Source: Lytechinus variegatus
Taxonomy: Eukaryota; Echinodermata; Echinoidea; Temnopleuroida; Toxopneustidae
Length of the DNA: 64,000 nucleotides
Direction: 5' to 3'
NCBI RefSeq assembly: GCF_018143015.1
Contig: NC_054741.1
Location: 8,318,683-8,382,682, forward strand
The notes under the pieces are model-generated. The model had not been told where the DNA came from, searched no databases, and saw only the letters and a list, made by a program, of their open reading frames with translations. Below are positions 1-13,003 of the stretch, piece after piece. Within the stretch, counting starts at the first letter, position 1; each line of letters starts with the position of its first letter. Made by a program: the position numbers and the translations under genes.

Positions 1-207
1 AACAAAGGAGATGGTGAGTGAGTGACGTCATGGACTCTCTCATTTGGATGTGGCTGGCTCGTTCGTGTAGCTGTTTTGTTGAAGGTGGGCGAAACTTTCA
101 AATGTCATGTGGCTTTCTTGTTTTGCGTCCGATTTTGATGGGGTTTTCAGCGTTGTGCTTGTCTGATTTTTCTCTATTGGTTCAAATCAACATTTTTCTG
201 AGGTGGA
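1..207. mobile_element. Right half of a palindromic foldback MITE (family A)
   Basis: This stretch matches, with many changes, the right arm of the more complete element at about 3830-4374. Shared landmarks are the GTGAGTGACGTCA-type start, a CGAAACTTT block, a TTTTGATG block and the end GGTGGACTTGACCTTTAA. The left arm lies outside the window. It carries no coding sequence and sits in an intron or 3' region of the astacin gene. Confidence 0.65.
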
Positions 208-1144
208 CTTGACCTTTAATTTGTCGCTAGAAAAAATATTTTGAAAAGAGAACAAAAAATATTAACCAACCGTTACCATTCTTTTTCTCCCTAACCCTCT
301 GCACAGCAGAATCGCCACCGATGGCTAAAAATAAATGCTGTATTTCATATTGCTCTTTACTGTCTTAGTGATTATTATCATTAATGTTACCGTCATTATC
401 GTGAATAGATTATCATAATTATGATCATATCATTGTTACCATTATTATGATTATCATGAACCCACAATTACATGCACCCATGATAATAGCAGGGCCTACT
501 GGGAGAACAGTTTTCAGAACGGAAGTGGCTTCCCTGGGTAAAGATACCTGTTATTATTGCACTGTTTGTCTGATTTTCTTTCCCTTTTCCTCTTGAGGCC
601 TTCATCAATTTCAAGCTCTAAGCTTAAGATGAAGGTCTCCCACATTTCAAATGTATTATGTTGGTATATGTATATATATATATCATTTTTTTCTGCTATT
701 TTATTTTTTTTACAATTATAAAAAAAGAGAAAATTATCAGGTAAAGATATATTCAAATCAGATTGTATAGGCCTATATGTATATATTAATTATATCATTT
801 GCTTGTTATGCTAAGAAAAAATGATTACTCTTGTATATGCTTATTGGAATGTGGAAATAAATAAATCAAATCAAATTATTCTAATTACCCATCATAAAAA
901 AAAAAAAAAAAAAAAAATATCGCCATTTCTTAAATATAGCATTAAAAGTATGAATATTGGGTGTATGCTAAAAAAGAAGAAAATGAAACAAAAAGAGACC
1001 AGCTGAGAAGACAGGCTTGTTATAATTTTGATTTATATAATGCGTGAATTCATTAAATTAAAGGCACACATATAAAAACGAGAGAATATACGGAGAGTAT
1101 AGTAGAGCAAACACGGAAACTGTATTTCAAGAAAGATAAATGAT
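208..1144. other. No gene seen
   Basis: AT-rich DNA with a short TA microsatellite near 669-682 and a poly(A) run near 895-917. No exon of the astacin C-terminus and no RNA gene could be recognised on either strand. Confidence 0.5.
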
Positions 1145-2257
1145 ACAAGTGGAATGCCTCTGGCCGTCTCACCTGCATCACGCGGTTCAATATAGCAGCA
1201 GTGCTGACTTTGAATACTACTCTAACTCGCACAAGATGTTCAGTGATACATGGTTACTCTTATGTCCACTTTTTATGAACGAGACCAATAAACTTACAGA
1301 GGTATGATGGTTATTCAACAAAAAACCCCAACATGGCCAAAGTTCATTGACCATACATGACCTTTGACCTTGATCATGTGACCTGAAACTCGCACAGGAT
1401 GTTCAGTGATACTTGATTACTCTTATGTACAAGTTTCATGAATAAAATCCATTAACTTTCATAGTTTTGATGGTAATTCAACAGATAAACCCAATTCGGC
1501 CAAAGTTCATTGACCTTTGACCTTGGTCATGTGACCTGAAACGCGCACAGGATGTTCAGTGATATTTGATTACTCATATGTCTAAGTTTAATGAACTAGA
1601 CTAATAAACTTTCAAAGTTATGATGGTAATTCAACAGATACCCCCGATTCGGCCAAAGTTCATTGACCCTAAATGACCTTTGACCTTAATCATGAGACCT
1701 GAAACTTGCACAAAATATTCAGTGATGCTTGATTACTATTATGTCCAAGTTTCATGAATCATATCCATAAACTTTCAAAGTTATGATGGGAATTCAACAG
1801 ATATCCCCAATTCGGCCAAAGTTCATTGACCCTAAATGACCTTTGACCTTGGTCATGTGACGTGAAACTCATGCAGGATATTCAGTGATACTTGATTAAC
1901 CTTATGTCCAAGTTTCATGAACTAGGTCCATATATTTTCCAAGTTATGATGACATTTCAAAAACTTAACCTCAGGTTAAGATTTCGATGTTGATTCCTCC
2001 AACATGGTCTAAGTTCATTGACCCTAAATGACCTTTGACCTTGGTCATGTGACATGAAACTTTAATAGGATGTTCAGTAATACTTGATTAACCTTATGGC
2101 CAAGTTTCATGAACTAGGTCCATATACTTTCTAAGTTATGATGTCATTTCAAAAACTTAACCTCAGGTTAAGATTTGATGTTGACGCCGCCGCCGCCGCC
2201 GCCGTCGGAAAAGCGGCGCCTATAGTCTCACTCTGCTTCGCAGGTGAGACAAAAACT
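1145..2257. repeat. Dispersed repeat R1, copy 1 (five internal subunits)
   Basis: A 1.1-kb repeat that recurs at 10618-11549. Both copies begin ACAAGTGGAATGCCTCTGGC and end at GAGACAAAAACT. Just inside the ends is an 11-bp inverted repeat, GTCTCACCTGC (1166-1176) and GCAGGTGAGAC (2240-2250). The body is a row of roughly 160-bp subunits, each with AAGTTCATTGACC, TGACCTTTGACCTTGGTCAT and a TTCAGTGATACTTGATTA block; five are present here. A GCC-triplet run and a GGCGCC hairpin lie just before the right end. It has no coding capacity; its transposon class is unknown. Confidence 0.7.
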
Positions 2258-2466
2258 AAGGAATAATGAAGCAAGGGGGCTCCAGCACAAAGAAAGAAAA
2301 ATAGATAGATTTCAGTAACTTTTACAATCACAGACCAACGATTGTCATTGCATATAAAGGGTGGAATAAAGTGCCCTCACCTCGCAAGGCACATGGTTAT
2401 TATCATTATTATTTGTTACCTCTTGATTTCTTTTTGCCAATAAGTAAAACAAATATAAATACTTAC

Positions 2467-5400
2467 ATGAGTGCCGTAGTGCATGAGCGAGCCGGGGTCG
2501 TAGGGGATCTCACGTGTCGTCACCTGATTAGTGGTGTACTTAACAAAGTTCACTTCGGTCCCTGATTGGATGTTGTTCCAGTGGATGGTCACGTGGTCAT
2601 CGCGATCAGGTCGAGACTGCTCGTGGTGGAACCCGATAGCGTGGCCGATCTCGTGCGCGACGACGCCAGGCTGTGTCAAGAGAATATTGGATTGCAATAA
2701 AAAATATGATCACCAATTTCGTGTATAATTATACTGTTGTGCGTATAGTGACCATCTTTTTTTTTTATAAAGATCTTGTAGTAAGAGGTTTCACAATTTA
2801 CTCATTATGTTTTAGGGTTTAAAAAGCAACATAATATTTATTCTTTAGGATTTTCAGAGGCATTATTATCATTAAATGATCTCTATGAACTATTGGAAAT
2901 ATCACACTTATAGAATGCAGAGTTTAATATTTGTCAAAATTTGACAAGGGTTATAGAATTCGTTTTCACTTTGTTAAAAACACTGGGTAAAATTTGAGAT
3001 GGGCCTGTCTCAACTGTCACAAGAATTTATGAAACAGCCCCAAATGTCCTATAATAGATTCGATTATATTGACTTCGTATTTTGTGGAAACTTTCTAGAT
3101 GGTTCATATTCCGTTTTCAAATTAAATGATTTTAAATGAAATAAACAATGGCGGCTCAATGCAATGGCATTTTCACGGAAGAAGGGAGGGGGGGGGGCAA
3201 GAATAAGACCCTAAACGTGACGTCATAGGGTTACACAACCAAGGCCCCCTTTTTAGACTCATATTTATTACTCTTCCCTCTTCTTCCTCTTCATTTTTTT
3301 TTACCTGTCTTTCTCTTTTAGGCCCCCCCCCTCCATTTGGCCCTTGTTGTGAGAGAGTTCAGACCAACATAGAAAGAGGCTCACAAAAGTAACACCCCCT
3401 CCCCAGTAGTACCGCCCCTTTATACAAGCCAACAATACGGGAATCCCTTCTTACCGATTCGCATCCCACCCCGATTGAGATTTGCTGGGCACCGGAGAAC
3501 ACCCGACCGAGATACGACCAACAGCCTCGGGAATCCTTCACAAATGAGAGTCTAGAATTGTGCCCGAGTTCACTGTAGATCTGATCTGGACTGTAAGGTT
3601 GGAACTTGATACAGGTATGATCGGTCCATTGCTTCATACCTGTCATGATCACCCCGATATCACCGGCTGGAAACAAGCCAATGTCATCATACTCTTTGTA
3701 ATTAATTATTCTCATTATCTCGTTGAAGAAAATATGCTGATTATACGGACAATTACAATAAAGTTTGAAAAGACTATATTTCACACAAAATATGAATCTA
3801 TAAATGGGTAACTGTGCAGTAGTGGATGAGAATGAGAAAAGTCAAACAAACATAACACTGAAGATTTCATCAAAATTGGATGTAAAATAAGACAGTTGTA
3901 ATATTTTGAAGTTTCGCTTAATCCTGGTCCGTATGCAAATGAGGGGAACGATGACAAATCATCACCCACTCACTATTTCTTTTGTATTTTATTATATGAA
4001 ATATGAAATATTTTGATTTTCTCGTCATTGTCATGTTAAACATGAACACGTTAATTTTCATTATTTTAACATTTTGTGGTTCAAGCAAGGAGGTCCCAAT
4101 TGTCAAATGCGCAAAAATGAAAAAGTGTAGGAATTCCAAGAATAAAAAAAACCAAAAGACATAGTGAGTGACATCAAAAGACATGAGAGTGACATCATCG
4201 ACTCTCTCATTTGCATATCACTGAGTTGAGCATATAACCATTTTGTTGAAAATAAGCGAAACTTTAAAACGTCATAACTTTCTTATTTTGATGAAGCTTT
4301 CAACGTTATTCATGTTTGATTTTTCTCTATTTGTTTAGATCAACCTTTTTTCTTGGGTGGACTTGACCTTTAAAGAGGATGGAAACGGGGTAGGACGCAG
4401 TACGTGGCATGCAGTTTATCCTTATTTTGGTCAAACGAATTCATTTGGTCAAATCATCACTTAGTAAGAAGCTAGTTCACATTTATGGAAATTGCAAGGA
4501 AAAAAAAAACATTATAGCAGGCTCAAAAGGTTTCCCGATTGAGGGGGGGGGGGGGGGCTCTATAATGACCACAGATTCTAAACTTTTTTTATCGTCATTG
4601 CTAAACAAAAATAAAAATAAAACTATGTCTGTAAACCACTCGATAAAAATTGTTTATCACATTGATAACTTACCAGAATCACTGGATAACTCAAAGGGTA
4701 CTGTCTTCAGAGGCCATCTCCTCTGCTGAAAGATCACTGCTTTTCTCTTCTTTCTTCTCCGGTCGCCATGAACACGCTCATCATCAAGCATCTCCCAGAG
4801 ATTCGCCCATTGTTCGTCTGTCAGCATGATGTCGGACTGAAAGGCGCCGTCGCTCTCTTCTTCCATTGGGGATGCTGGAATATCGTTCTTATCATACGAC
4901 ATAAAAAATGATAATCAATAAAATTTGATAATAAAATTATATTTTTGCTAGAAAAAGACAGAGAAAAATGATTTGGAGGCCTAGTATCACGAATATGCCA
5001 AGAGTTTTTCTTGTGTGTTTCAAAGAAACGAAAATCAAAATAACCATCTATCAAAATATTAGTTACCAATTGTGGGCGTCTCGATAGGCAAATAGATCAA
5101 TTACAATTCGCTAAGAATTTTTTTTTTTGCTTATTAATATAGGTCTAAACAAAGATCACATGGACTATGTTGACTAACATAGGTAACATGTGCGGCAGAG
5201 CAGGGTGTTATCCATGGAGGGGAGGGGGACATCATCCTCTGCTCCGCCGCCCATGATTGATAGGTAAACATCGAGGGTGCATCCCTCCCCAATATTGTAC
5301 ATGGTGATTCCCTTTGAATTTCAGGAGTTAAGAATTATTTTTACTCTTTAATGCGTGATTGCGCTCCCTTATCGAGTCAGAATCATCCTTCTTTGGTCAA

Positions 5401-7671
5401 ATAGTTCATGACACAAATTGAGTCCTTTGCTGAATAAGAGCCAGAGGTGGAACAAAATGTCAAGGAACGGTAGTAGTAAGGACCCATCTTTTTGCATGGC
5501 TTTTAATTATATACAGGTGCGGATCCAAAGTCATTGCGGTGAGCCAATTGCTAATTGTTTGTGCCCCCCCCCCCCCATTCAAAATGCCTAGGTCTGGAAC
5601 CGATTCCAGGTCGATCAATGCTCTAACGTTGTTTCGAATGAAATATCACGTCAGTTTGGGTAACCAAGAATTGTTAGGAAGACTGTATCATGAGACATGA
5701 CACCCACTCTATTTCACACCTTTCACCACACAGCCACCTTGGCCACCTTGGATAGATATACCCTCTTCAAACCAAATATTTCTGAATGACATTTTTTTTT
5801 CATTTACATTGTATGAAAACCTCAACTAGGATATTGTCTAACCTTGACAAAAAATGTGTCGCGAAAAATAAGTTTCTTTTCATTTTGTCTTTGATATTTT
5901 TTTCAGACTATAGAACAATCTAAGATTCCAAATTCAAAATAATATCATCATGGATTTCTTAAATATATTTTTGATGTTAGCAGTCCACGGGCATACACGA
6001 ATCTCGTTTCCATTGTATACAAATATCGCCATTTTCTTCGAAAAAGAAAAGGCATAAAATATACAAAGTCAACCAGTGGCGTACCTAGGATTTTCCAAAA
6101 GGGGGCAATTTTTTGGAGGACATTTCGTCTGCGAAAAAATTGACAAGCAAAAAAAAAAAAGGTCTTCAACTTCAAAAGAGGGGGGACACAATTGCATTTT
6201 ACACGTCCCTGGATCAGTACTGTTGTGACTCGTCATGGGGGGAGGGAGCAGGGATACGTCCCCTGCATTAGTTGTGCTGCCCCCCCCCCCTAAGGTACGC
6301 TAGTGAGGTCAACATTTTTGTCAGCACCACAACACAAGTTGTACTTATTTTTATAAGGGTCATCTTTACCGGTCTTCCCAATCTCATAATTTCCCCATCA
6401 TTTTACGAAATGAAAATTTTTAGCACATTAATCGATCGAGATAATTTTTATTTCTACGAACTTCCACAAGGACCGTTTTCGACAACATGCTTCCATAGAT
6501 CACAATGAATTCCTTGCGAAAGTAATCTATGTGATTAATCAGAAAAAAAGGGAAAAGAAAGAAATCAATTGAAACTCATCACTTTCAAGCAGTTTACTGC
6601 TTTCAAGATGAAGTTTTTCATCCAATTTGATTGTTTGATGATTATGAAAAGCGGGTGTTTTTTTTATATCCTGCTTGTACAAAGTCATATACATGTAGCA
6701 CATTCCAGATGGAGATAAGCCACCATGACGGAATCATTATAGGCTATTGACATTACGAGTTCAAATCCATTTAAAATTCGAAGAGAGGATGAGAATATAC
6801 CCTTTCAAAGCATTTTGCACACTTTATAGGGGAAATTTAAAAGCGTTGCGCAATAACAATGAAAATAACTTGTGTAACCAATAGTTTTGTAATAACAAAA
6901 ATATTATTATAAACAGAAATGGTGTCGCTACCTTAAAAATTTTTGAAGTGCAGTTTCTGCAATAACCTACTTCAACGGCTGAGTGAACATCAATTAGAAA
7001 GAGTTGCGCTTTTTTTGGGGGGGTTGGAGAAATGGTAGAAATTCTCCTCAAATCTATACCATTAACATTTATGTGTAGGCCTATATAAAATTATCACAGA
7101 ACACATGGTATAACTACGAAAATCGAAAATATATCGATAGCCATGTCGATTTTGAAAAAAAAGATAGAATCAGTTAACGCACACACAGCAAAAACTCTGG
7201 TGTTAACCGCTGTACACCGAGGACCACACCAGATATTTTACACGGTGTTAAATTGGTGGTGTTAGTTTTACACCTACAGGTGTTATGACAACTCCTTTGG
7301 TTGTTACATTTACTCTTTGGTGTTATGTTCAATCTTTAGGGTGTAGTTTTAACACCTCAGGGTGTGGTCCTCTATTAACACCAATTGGTGTCAGTTTTAC
7401 AGCACTTTCTTCAGAAAATGGTCAGTTACGTAATTTATTATTTTGGAGTAAATCCTAATTTAGGAGGGGATCCAGCACATTGCGTAATATTGTTTAACAA
7501 ACTAAAAAAAAGACTCCATAGAGAAAATGACGTTGAACTCACCTCATCATCAGCGCCACGGCGTTCTCTTTGTAGATCTTTTTCCACAGCAGGTGCGCCA
7601 TAGCAGTCTGGTACAATAGTCGAACAGATGATTAACAGCAGAATAATTCTACTCATTTCACTTACTGTCAT
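2467..7671 (-). CDS. Astacin-family zinc metalloprotease, 5' part (4 exons, 3' end outside window)
   Basis: Secreted endopeptidase of the astacin (M12A) family. Exons on the minus strand: 7671-7543, 4887-4674, 3666-3455 and 2670-2467, all bounded by GT/AG, phases 0, 1 and 0, giving 253 residues in one frame. Residues 1-25 form a signal peptide (a second Met, residue 6, is a possible start). Pro-region residues 59-62, FQSD, correspond to the FxGD aspartate-switch motif with Ser in place of Gly. RRRKKR at 86-91 is a furin-like cleavage site before the mature start (AVIFQQRRWP). The zinc site HEIGHAIGFHHEQSR covers 191-205 (His191, His195, His201), and the Met-turn SLMHYG covers 246-251, with Met248 and the ligand Tyr250. 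The sequence breaks off right after the Met-turn, so the end of the catalytic domain and any EGF, CUB or ShK domains lie beyond position 1. Hatching-enzyme, BMP1/tolloid-like and other astacins cannot be separated on this part alone. Confidence 0.88.
3830..4374. mobile_element. Palindromic foldback MITE (family A), nearly complete
   Basis: The left arm from about 3830 (GAGAAAAGTCAAACAAACAT, then ACTGAAGATTTCATCAAAA) is the inverted complement, with mismatches, of the right arm that ends near 4374 (TTTTGATGAAG, GTTTGATTTTTCTCTATTTG, GGTGGACTTGACCTTTAA). The outer 40 bp or so of the left arm are missing. It lies in the intron between the pro-peptide exon and the next exon of the astacin gene. 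Confidence 0.65.
4888..6073. other. Part of astacin intron 1, no feature seen
   Basis: Non-coding, AT-rich with several G or C homopolymer runs. No exon, RNA gene or bounded repeat was recognised before the MITE at 6074. Confidence 0.5.
6074..6305. mobile_element. hAT-type MITE with 8-bp near-perfect target duplication
   Basis: Left terminus CAGTGGCGTACCTAGG, right terminus CCTAAGGTACGCTAGTG, an imperfect inverted repeat. Flanks are AAGTCAAC (6066-6073) and AGGTCAAC (6306-6313), an 8-bp target duplication with one mismatch, as expected for the hAT superfamily. The 232-bp interior is non-coding and G-rich. A longer relative lies at about 31977-32286. Confidence 0.75.
7186..7406. mobile_element. 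Small inverted-repeat element (MITE-like)
   Basis: The left end (ACAGCAAAAACTCTGGTGTT, then GAGGACCACACC) and right end (GGTGTGGTCCTC, then AACACCAATTGGTGTCAG and TTTTACAGC) form an imperfect inverted repeat of roughly 45 bp. The interior is full of GGTGTTA words. It lies in intron 1 of the astacin gene about 140 bp from exon 1. No clean target duplication was seen. Confidence 0.6.
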
Positions 7672-10026
7672 TATCACTAAAATAGTCTGATTAATACACG
7701 CATTCGTGTGATAAAAAATAATTTGAGGGTAGCTTCGTAAAGATGCCTCTCCTTGTGTGAATGACAAAATCTACAGTTGCACTTCTCACGTGACAAAGTG
7801 TAATAAATTTTCAGAATTTTTTTTCTTGGTCTTGTAGAATAACTATTATAAAAAAATTTATAATTTTTTTTATGTAACTTCGAAAGACCGGCATGGTATT
7901 TGGCCGAAACACCTATACTCTCGCAGGTTTAGAAGGGTTGAATGGGATGACTCAGGTCTCCGATTCAGTGAACCAAAACCGTTTCTTCCTTCAAGAAGTA
8001 ATCATGCATATTCATGAGTAAAAGGCAAACCTGTTCAGCCTATCCTCTGGCGAGAAGAATGGGAAAGAAGGGTTTACGTCACACTCTTAATTTGAATAAT
8101 AATGCAATCTTTACGGACAGCGGGAAAATAACAAGAACCGGACCACTCACTCGCTAGGCTATCGGGGTTCTCCTTTTATTGAATGACGTTATCGGTCTGT
8201 GAGTATTGAATGCCCATATTTGAACATTATAACTTTCGACTATACCATTTCAATTGGTCTTCTTTTGTAGAGAAGTGGACACGCCTATAAACAAAAGAGT
8301 ATTCATTCTTTGCTATTTTGGAATAATTTATCTCGATTTTCTGCGGTTGATATAGAAGTTTTCATTATTTTGTTTGCCCCGATTCCTCCTCATAGCTTTA
8401 AAGAATGAGCCGAATATATGAACCAAACTGTAGACCCAAGATTAATGTTCCATTTTCTTCCATTTTGGGAAACTGATTAAAGTTATTACGTTTCTTTCCG
8501 AGAATGAAAAGCAAGAAAACATTTAGAGTTTATTAAAAAAATTATATTGCCAAACTATTTTTTATAAGAAAATAGATGGTGAGATAGTTGGACGAAGTTA
8601 CACTAGTATAATAATAAAAGACAAGACTGACAAATGGCAAACCGTTTACTAACTTAAATAATTTCTTAAAATTTATCAAGATCCAAATCGCCATCTAAAA
8701 CAACTCACTTTATCAAGATATGATAATTTCCCATTCTTAGTTAGTACCACATCTTATTGTTTTATATCATTAAATTATACTTAGCAAAACTACGCTGACA
8801 CCTTACTTATTATTACTGTAGCATATAGAGATACCCCTATTTATTTCCAAATTGAAATAAAGATATTGCTGATCATTATAGGCCGCACTATATCCACTGT
8901 GGTACATCCATACCCTTAAAATTATTTTTCATACCATCCTGTCACCATCGGGTACTTTTTTATCTCTAATATATACCGATATCCATCACTTTCGTAGCTA
9001 CACAGCACAAGTTAACACGTCAAAATCTATTTCTAAAATGAGAGAAAACTAATCAGTAGATGCATTTTTAAATTATAATTATAATTCCGGTGTATCATCA
9101 TTGCCTGTTCCATGATCGCTGGGAATAGTCGTGGATTATTCCTCTTCGATCAAGATCCATCTTCTTTGACATTCTCTGCAAAGTAAAGTAGTAATAGAAA
9201 TAGTAGTAGAAATGTTTGAAATGTATCACAAAATGAAAAAAATGTAAGAGCTAATCTGGTTCCTAATCACACTCCTCTCAGAGTGAGACGAGGTACCAGT
9301 CATTTTGGAGTGGGATTTGAATCTTATGAGAGTGTTTGTTTGCTCCTTCTTGAGTGTAGTGTTTAGACGTTGGTGTCTGCGCTTGTTAATCGAGCAGGAT
9401 AAACATGGTGAAGAAGTTTTAAAAATCACTCAAGAGAATTCGAATGATATTGCAAACTTGCCCGAAAAAAACTGGCACTTCGTCCTTTTTTCATAACAGA
9501 AAAAATTCTAAAGCAGAATAAATGCAAAATTATATTTCTTCAATTCTTTTTGTATTGGAAGTCACAAAGTTTGTTTCAAATCATATAGAGGACCAGCTAC
9601 AAAGATGCAGTTTGTGCTCCTGAGCTTTTTGACACACATTTCAGCAAAAACGGTAAAAAGATATATAGATAGATAGATAGAAAGATAATTTTTTGCAGCA
9701 CTGCCTGACCAATAGTAATTAAGATGAATGTTGATTAAGTTGAGAATGGAGTATTGGTGTCAGAAGAGACACTTGTCGAAAGAGATGAGATTAGTCGAGA
9801 CTGGAGAGAAACTTATTTAGCCAAGTTTCCTTGATGCAGATGACCCTTTAACCACCGATTCTTGCTCGGTAGGGGAGAAATGCGAGACTTTCCAGTGATG
9901 GGATAAAATGTGTGCATTGAGAGGCCTTTGAGAACGGCTGTTTATACATTGCCAGCCTATTGCACATGCGAGAAAATGTCAAAGTATGGAGTATGTGGTT
10001 AACGTGCATAGATTAATACATGTGTG
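7672..10026. other. 5' flank of the astacin gene, no gene recognised
   Basis: The first part should hold the astacin promoter and 5' UTR. A CACGTG E-box occurs near 7787-7792, but no TATA box or start site could be assigned. The rest is AT-rich with a short GATA run near 9668-9683. The short open frames at 9226-9496 have no recognisable domain. Confidence 0.4.
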
Positions 10027-11934
10027 CAAGGGCGGCGGAACCAGGGGGGATTGCCCCCCCCCCCCAAAAAAAAAAAAATAATAAATAAATAAATAAAAAA
10101 TAAAAAAAATATAAAAATGCCCTTTTTTCAAAATGGAAAGTGCCTTTTTTAATGAAAACAATGTGCCCTTTTTCAAAGTGAAATATCCTTTTGAACTAAG
10201 ACATGATACATTTTAGGTTAGAAAATCACATTTTTTGGGGCTCGCGCTCGCATTGATGTTTTTTATTTTATTTTAGTATGGTACTTATTCTGTCCTTGGT
10301 TATACAATACTTAGAATGTCCAGTTTTAATATCCCAAATTTCTGGTTCGCGTTTTGCGCTCGCATTAATTATTTATTAAGTTACTCATTCTATTCTTGGT
10401 TACAAAAAGTGCTTAGAATGTCCAGTTTTCAGGTTGGAAAATCACAAATTTTCAACTCGCGCTTCGCGCTCGCATTATTAGAGTGGTGAGATATGTATCC
10501 CATTCATCAATCACTAAACGCAGTCTTTATCAGTCTCTTTTCTGGTCAGTATATTAAATTCCAGCTCGCGCTTCGTGCTCGCATTAGTTCTATACGATAC
10601 ACAACCTTTTCATGATAACAAGTGGAATGCCTCTGGCCGTCTCACCTGCATCACGCGGTTCAATATAGCAGCAGTGCTGACTTTGAAAACTACTCTAACT
10701 CGCACAAGATGTTCAGTGATACATGGTTACTCTTATGTCCACTTTTATGAACTAGACCAATAAACTTACAGAGATATGATGGTTATTGAACAAAAAAACC
10801 AACATGGCCAAAGTTCATTGACCCTAAATGACCTTTGACCTTAATCGTGAGACCTGAAACTTGCACAACATGTTCAGTGATGCTTGATTACTATTATGTC
10901 TAAGTTTCATGAATCAGATCCATAAACTTTCAAAGTTATGATGGAAATTCAACAGATACACCCAATTCGGCCAAAGTTCATTGACCTTTGACCTTGGTCA
11001 TGTGACCTGAAATGCGCACAGGATGTTCAGTGATACTTGATTACTCTAATGTCCAAGTTTAACGAACTAGACCAATAAACTTTCAAAGTTATGATGGTAA
11101 TTCAACAGATACCCCCTATTCGGCCAAAGTTCATTGACCTTTGACCTTGGTAATGTGACGTGAAACTCATGAAGGATGTTCATTGATACTTGATTAACCT
11201 TATGTCCAAGTTTCATGAACTAGGTACATATATTTTCTAAGTTATGATGACATTTCAAAAACTTAACCTCAGGTTAAGATTTCGATGTTGATTCCTCCAA
11301 CATGGTCTAAGTTCATTGACCCTAAATGACCTTTGACCTTGGTCATGTGACATGAAACTCTAATAGGATGTTCAGTAATACTTGATTAACCTTTTGGCCA
11401 AGTTTCATGAACTAGGTCCATATACTTTCTAAGTTATGATGTCATTTCAAAAACTTAACCTCAGGTAAAGATTTGATGTTGACGCCGCCGCCGCCGTCGG
11501 AAAAGCGGCGCCTATATTCTCACTCTGCTATGCAGGTGAGACAAAAACTGATCGGAGTGTTCAATTTCATGTCTTAGAAATGTCCTAAAGTTTGAGCTCG
11601 CTATTCGCGCGCGCAACATCTAGCGAGGATGCCCTTTTTACAGTAATAAGCGACATATTTGACAAAAAGAGAATTTCACAACTTCAGATTTGATTTTTTT
11701 TTCCAAGCCGCTTGCTCGCTCGCGGAAAAATAAAGTTAAAGCCTTAATATATATATCAATGAGAAACCACCTCAAAAAAGGTTTTGCTCAACTTAATAAC
11801 TACAAAACACACAGCTACTTAATGCAGATGATCTCATATTATTATGGTGAAATATCCGTTTGCATAAAAATGCAAATTTTGCATTTTTTGGGCTTTGCTC
11901 CCTCCCCCAACGAAAATACGTTCCGCCGCCCCTG
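10027..11934. mobile_element. hAT-like non-autonomous element with GCGAG-motif array, interrupted by R1
   Basis: Left terminus CAAGGGCGGCGGAAC and right terminus GTTCCGCCGCCCCTG form an inverted repeat. Flanks CATGTGTG (10019-10026) and CATGTGGT (11935-11942) agree at 6 of 8 positions, an aged 8-bp duplication. The left part has four spaced copies of the motif GCTCGCGCTTCGCGCTCGC-like (near 10240, 10341, 10456 and 10563), about 110 bp apart. Repeat R1 is inserted at 10618-11549. No transposase is encoded. Confidence 0.6.
10618..11549. repeat. Dispersed repeat R1, copy 2 (four internal subunits)
   Basis: Same start, same end and same GTCTCACCTGC/GCAGGTGAGAC inverted repeat as the copy at 1145-2257, but about 180 bp shorter, close to the loss of one internal subunit. 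It is nested inside the GCGAG-array element at 10027-11934. The GCC run is also shorter (GACGCCGCCGCCGCCGTCGG). Confidence 0.7.
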
Positions 11935-11942
11935 CATGTGGT

Positions 11943-12866
11943 TGTCTATATAAGAGAGCAAGTCGCAGAGATGTGTAAAGACTGAGAGGTTGATTCATGA
12001 CAATTATTACAAATTATACTAATTATTTAGTACAGAATATTTACCAAGAAGTCTTAAATCGTTCCTTGTTAAAGGTGATGAAGCTTGCTGCACTAGGAGG
12101 AACATCTTGGTGAATTTTCTTTTCAGTCTTGTAGAGCACAGCGGATGAGCGATTCAGCTTGTAGTTTGAAAGCATGATTAAAGGCACAGGCACGCAAAAC
12201 TCTTAGCCAATGAGCGGTATGCATTCCTGTCTCGTGTGCATAGAAAATTGACTAATTGGAAATGCCCGCCCAGAAAGGTTGTATGCTGTATATTGTGGAC
12301 ACCATATCCCTCATAATCGGTCAGTGGCATTACACAAAAAGAACATGGAAAAGTAACTGAATACTTGTTAATTGTTCGTTCAAAGCAAAACTTTTTTACC
12401 GATTTCAATACCTGCAAAATATTGCTTACATAAAGAAGCCTCAAATAAGACATTTGAATTTGGGCAGCAACTTCGTGTTCTCTTGTGGCTAGAAAAACTC
12501 TGGTCAGTCGTATTGCACTTGTCCGGCACCACATTTTCAACCTTTCCGCAACTTTAATTTGAGAATATTCTTTTAATATGGTTTAATATGATGACCTTCA
12601 TATTATCCAACTGAAAAAAATGTTTTCTGTTAAATTGAAATTAGAGTAAAATAAATATATATGCAGTCCCATGTATACATTTTTTTTGTATGATTCGGAT
12701 TCCCCTATAAGATGCATAAGAAAAAAAAATCAAGGCTAATTATGACCCCTCCCCCTTTGTATTTATGATCTTCCATATGGGTTTTAATTGAAGAAAAGTA
12801 TCCAGATCTCAAATAGAGCCAATATATTTTTGTATAGAAAATTTCCGCTTTTGTTTGCAATCGCCC
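11943..12866. other. No gene recognised
   Basis: An open frame of 120 codons on the minus strand (12178-12540) has no recognisable domain and is not supported by splice context. No bounded repeat was identified. Confidence 0.35.
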
Positions 12867-13003
12867 TTATGCTCAAGTGTCATGAAATAAATCCATTTCA
12901 GAGTTATGAATGACATTTTAAAAACTGAATGTTGTCGAAAACGCTGTCGGAAAAGCGACGGCATCGAATCAACTATTGATATACAGGCGAGCAAAAAACA
13001 AAC
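12867..13003. repeat. Decayed 3' fragment of repeat R1
   Basis: Matches the last ~140 bp of R1 with many differences: CTTATG then AAGTGTCATGAA, AGAGTTATGA, GACATTTTAAAAACT, GTCGGAAAAGCG and a final CAGGCGAGCAAAAAAC. The GCC run and hairpin are degraded. Confidence 0.55.

Noticed and set aside
12178-12540. 120-codon minus-strand open frame
   Set aside because: No recognised domain, no conserved neighbour, and the region lies among repeats.
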